A stretch of DNA of 64,000 nt. Source: Pseudomonadota bacterium (GTDB lineage Bacteria > Pseudomonadota > Alphaproteobacteria > Rhizobiales > Hyphomicrobiaceae). The stretch covers positions 1 through 64,000 of the forward strand of contig JAEZAW010000344.1 in NCBI GenBank assembly GCA_023430315.1, read 5' to 3'. Made by a program: the position numbers and the translations under genes. Within the stretch, counting starts at the first letter, position 1, and each line of letters begins with the position of its first letter. Positions 61,259 through 64,000 of the stretch are shown here, one piece after another. The notes beneath the pieces were generated by a model that did no database searches, was not told where the DNA came from, and saw only the letters and a program-made list of their open reading frames with translations.

Positions 61259-62233
61259 ATGGCGGACAACACAGGAGCTTCCCGAGCGGTCAGGAAGCAG
61301 CGAGACATCCAAGACGAGGTCGATCGATTAGACCGCGAGCACACGTCAAAAGAGACTGCCGATGCTGCGATGCAAGCGGGAGCGCGGACTTATCCCGCGC
61401 CGCCCTTCCCCGCGCAGCATCAGCCCAAACCGGGCGACGAAGAAGCGCTCGATCCCGAGCCGATGTATGACGCGCCCTTCTATCGGGGCTCCCGGAAGCT
61501 AGAGGGTAAAGTTGCCCTGATCACGGGTGGCGACTCAGGCATAGGCCGCTCAGTGGCAGTGCTCTTCGCACGCGAAGGGGCAGATATCGCGATTTCCTAC
61601 CTCAATGAGACGCGCGATGCGGAGGTGACGAAGGCTGCCGTCGAGAATGAAGGGCGAAGTTGCTTGCTCTTGCCTGGCGACGTCAGCAGCTTGGAGCACT
61701 GCCACCGGATCGTAGAGAGTATCGTCGAGAGGTTTGGCAGTATCGATGTCCTGGTCAACAACGCGGCTTTCCAATATCACGCCCGCTCTCTCGAAGAACT
61801 GTCGCCGGAGCACTTTGACACGACGCTGAAGACGAACCTCTACGGCTACTACTATATGGCTTGCGAAGCCGCGAAACACATGAAGCCCGGTGCTGCTATC
61901 ATCAATACGGGTTCGATCACGGGAATAGACGGCAGCAGGGAGTTGCTGGACTACTCTATGACCAAGGGCGGAATTCACGCTTTTACACGCGCGCTCGCAG
62001 CGAACCTCGTTCCGCGTGGCATCCGTGTGAATGCCGTCGCACCAGGTCCTGTCTGGACGCCGTTGAACCCTTCGGAGAAGGAGGCGGAGGACGTGGCCCA
62101 GTTCGGCTCACAGACGCCGATGAAGCGCCCCGCACAGCCGGAGGAAATCGCGCCGGCTTACGTCTTCCTCGCATCGCCGCACTGCTCGAGTTACATTACC
62201 GGAGAAATTCTGCCGATCATAGGCGGCTATTGA
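61259..62233 (+). CDS. Short-chain dehydrogenase, general-stress type
   Basis: This 324-residue oxidoreductase has an N-terminal 75-residue extension and the SDR core: ITGGDSGIGRSVAVLFA, NNAAFQYH, then Ser in NTGSITGID and the Tyr-x-x-x-Lys of YSMTKGG. The extension with PFPAQHQPKPGDEEAL is typical of the YhdF/general-stress subgroup. AGGAGGG lies 10 nt before the ATG at 61259. The substrate is unknown. The 3' end overlaps the convergent gene by 17 bp. Confidence 0.92.
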   Translation: MADNTGASRAVRKQRDIQDEVDRLDREHTSKETADAAMQAGARTYPAPPFPAQHQPKPGDEEALDPEPMYDAPFYRGSRKLEGKVALITGGDSGIGRSVAVLFAREGADIAISYLNETRDAEVTKAAVENEGRSCLLLPGDVSSLEHCHRIVESIVERFGSIDVLVNNAAFQYHARSLEELSPEHFDTTLKTNLYGYYYMACEAAKHMKPGAAIINTGSITGIDGSRELLDYSMTKGGIHAFTRALAANLVPRGIRVNAVAPGPVWTPLNPSEKEAEDVAQFGSQTPMKRPAQPEEIAPAYVFLASPHCSSYITGEILPIIGGY

Positions 62234-63074
62234 TCTGTGTGGCGGGAGATGATTTGTCATTGTCGCGGCTGCTGGCCCAAAGCACGTGCGTGATCTCGGC
62301 GCCGTAGAGTAGGATTTGGGCCGAGTAATAGATCCAGATCAGCAGCACGACGAGCGACGCTGCCGCCCCATACGTGGACTCGAGTCCTTGTGTGCCGATG
62401 TACCAGGAAATGGCGGTCTTCCCGATATTGAAGAGCACTGCCGTGACGAGGCCGCCGGCCCAGGCCTCGCGCCAGCCGACATCCGCGTCGGGAAACCATT
62501 TGTAGAGCATCGCAAACAGCGTTCCGAGGACGGCGAGGGAGATGAAGAAGTTCAGAAGCTCCAACAGTAGGCTCTCGCCTGAACCCAGCCAGGTCGAGAA
62601 GCCCGACAATGCCGCGTTGATTACAAGCGAGACGGCCAGAAGAAATCCCAGTCCCAGGATGCCGGCGAAAGACACGAGATAAGCGCGCAGGTAGGACCGA
62701 ACGCCCGAATGCTCGGGCTCCTTCGTCTCCCAGATCGTGTTGAGAGCATCCTTCAGCTGCACCACGACGCCCAACGCCGCAATGAGCAGCAACATCAGAC
62801 CTATCAGTGCCGCGATCGCTCCGCCCGTTTGTGAACCGGCACCCTTGAGCATGGCCTCCACTGCCTGGCTCCCGGCAGGACCCAACAACGTACGGAGCTG
62901 ATCATTCAGAGCTGTGGCGACCGCTTCCCTGCCGAAGAACACGCCGGCGATGCTGACGACGATCAGAAGCAGAGGGCCGAGCGAGAAGACTGAGTAGTAA
63001 GCCAGTGCCGCACCGAGCCGCGCATCACGGTGCCGCAGCCAATCATTGCCGGCGGTGACGAGCACATTCCACAT
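62217..63074 (-). CDS. YihY/BrkB-family membrane protein
   Basis: The 285-residue protein has six membrane segments and the family signatures AALAYYSVFSLGPLLLIV, LNTIWETKEPE, LVVLLIWIYYSAQILLYGAEITHVL. It was once called RNase BN, but is not a nuclease. The ATG at 63074 has GAGG 9 nt upstream and is preferred over GTG 63083. Transport role is unknown. Confidence 0.9.
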   Translation of the reverse strand: MWNVLVTAGNDWLRHRDARLGAALAYYSVFSLGPLLLIVVSIAGVFFGREAVATALNDQLRTLLGPAGSQAVEAMLKGAGSQTGGAIAALIGLMLLLIAALGVVVQLKDALNTIWETKEPEHSGVRSYLRAYLVSFAGILGLGFLLAVSLVINAALSGFSTWLGSGESLLLELLNFFISLAVLGTLFAMLYKWFPDADVGWREAWAGGLVTAVLFNIGKTAISWYIGTQGLESTYGAAASLVVLLIWIYYSAQILLYGAEITHVLWASSRDNDKSSPATQINSRL

Positions 63075-63086
63075 CGCGGGCACCTC

Positions 63087-64000
63087 TTAAGCGGTCTCCT
63101 CCAAGCTGTCCGTCAGCTTCTCCTTGAGCGTCTTGCTCAGACGCGTCTGCAGCAGGGTCAGGACCGCCGCTTCTTCCGGCTGGAATGTCGGGAGCTGGTC
63201 GCGAAGCTCTGTCTCGATCTGTTGTTTGATCTCGAGGAGCAGCGAGCCCTCGGCGTAGCTCGCGAAGATCTCGGGGTGAATGTAACATTTGCGGCAGATG
63301 GTCGGCGTATTGCCGAGCCGCGCCGCGACCCGCTCAATGGCTTCGCGGACATTGCGCTTCACAGCGGCCTGATTATCGAATTGCTCGAACTCCTGCAGAG
63401 CCATGGCGGCGAGTACGGTACCGTGCCAAGTGCGGAAATCCTTGGCGGTAATGTCCTTGCCACTGACCTCGCGGAGATAGGCATTGACGTCGGAAGACGT
63501 GACATCGCGCGTCTCGCCGTCCTCGTCGATATATGCAAACAACTCCTGCCCAGGCAGTTCCTGGCACGCGCGCATCACCTTGGCGATGCGCCTGTCGCGC
63601 AGTGAAAGATTCCAGACCTTCCCGCTCTTACCTTTAAACTTGAATCGCAAGGTAGAGCCGCTTACCTCGACATGACGGTTTTTGATGGTCGTCAGACCGT
63701 AACTCTTGTTGCTCCGAGCATACTCGTCGCTGCCGACGCGGATGAGAGTAGCCTCGAGCAGTTGAACGACTGCCGCCAGAACTTTCTCGCGGGGCAGTCC
63801 CTTGAGCCCAAGATGCGCTTGTACCTTTGCTCGGATGGCCGGCAGGCTCTCGGCGAAGGTAAGCATGTGGTGGTATTTCGTGCTTTCCCGAACTTCCCGA
63901 AAGCGTGGGTGATAGCGATATTGCTTTCTGCCTTTTGCGTCGCGCCCTGTCGCCTGGATATGACCGGTGGCTTTGGGACAGATCCATACATCCGTCCATG
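63087..64000 (-). CDS. DNA topoisomerase IB (5' end beyond the window)
   Basis: The visible 303 residues correspond to a bacterial poxvirus-like topoisomerase IB. The frame is open through the right edge, with WICPKATGHIQATGRDAKGRKQYRYHP, in which the topo-IB hallmark GRDAxGRKQYRYH is complete. Catalytic residues include Arg and Lys in KFKGKSGK and FRTWHGTVLAA. The nucleophile Tyr is in CRKCYIHPEI. It relaxes supercoils. The N-terminal part is cut off by the window. Confidence 0.93.
   Translation of the reverse strand, partial: WTDVWICPKATGHIQATGRDAKGRKQYRYHPRFREVRESTKYHHMLTFAESLPAIRAKVQAHLGLKGLPREKVLAAVVQLLEATLIRVGSDEYARSNKSYGLTTIKNRHVEVSGSTLRFKFKGKSGKVWNLSLRDRRIAKVMRACQELPGQELFAYIDEDGETRDVTSSDVNAYLREVSGKDITAKDFRTWHGTVLAAMALQEFEQFDNQAAVKRNVREAIERVAARLGNTPTICRKCYIHPEIFASYAEGSLLLEIKQQIETELRDQLPTFQPEEAAVLTLLQTRLSKTLKEKLTDSLEETA

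Overview
The window looks like a high-GC alphaproteobacterium of the order Hyphomicrobiales (rhizobia, Hyphomicrobium and relatives). The basis is the lepB-rnc-era gene order, the protein families seen, a PQQ biosynthesis cluster, a caa3-type cytochrome oxidase operon, and GTG starts and ATGA overlaps throughout. A methylotroph-like relative of Hyphomicrobium is a reasonable guess, but the genus cannot be fixed from this sequence.

Left chromosomal flank (1-12936). This holds a prephenate-dehydrogenase-like gene, an FAD-dependent amine/amino-acid oxidoreductase, a Dps-family ferritin, a secreted caspase-like protein, a lytic transglycosylase and an ABC-2 exporter pair. Then come five minus-strand genes, lepB-rnc-era-DCC protein-DUF4166/saccharopine-dehydrogenase-like, and a small lipoprotein. 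A complete tRNA-Lys(CTT) lies at 12937-13012.

Integrated element (about 13013-49435). The last 45 bp of the tRNA-Lys gene are repeated exactly at 49391-49435, just beyond a P4-type tyrosine integrase (47911-49221). This defines a 36.4-kb integrated element. Its left end carries a small secreted protein, a large secreted TPR-CHAT protein and a broken second integrase. The centre is a mosaic of small phage-like genes: a tandem family of AT-hook/terminase-small-subunit-like proteins, small membrane proteins, an SNase-type nuclease, a Myb-like DNA-binding protein, XRE regulators, a GIY-YIG-like protein and a GvpU-like protein. From 31.1 to 42.2 kb there is visibly more AT-rich cargo: an isochorismatase-like hydrolase, an FkbM methyltransferase, a full-length glutamine-dependent NAD+ synthase, a 666-residue glycosyltransferase-like protein, a methyltransferase, a UDP-sugar dehydrogenase, a GDP-mannose-3,5-epimerase-like enzyme and a GT2 glycosyltransferase. 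This is probably a surface-glycan or glycoconjugate pathway. The right end carries a tail-fibre-like protein, a DnaB-type helicase with a replication-initiation partner, an AlpA-like regulator and the integrase. No capsid, portal or large-terminase gene is visible, so the element resembles a phage satellite or a decayed prophage with glycan cargo.

Right chromosomal flank (49436-64000). This holds an uncharacterised membrane protein behind a palindrome-rich leader, a 57-residue small protein, and the pqqABCDE cluster, in which both pqqB and pqqC are interrupted by single-base frameshifts. It continues with a tightly coupled oxidase operon (ctaG-like, triheme cytochrome c, coxB with a cytochrome domain, a coxA-coxC fusion, a small membrane protein), a DUF421 protein, a stress-type short-chain dehydrogenase, a YihY/BrkB membrane protein and topoisomerase IB, which runs off the right edge.
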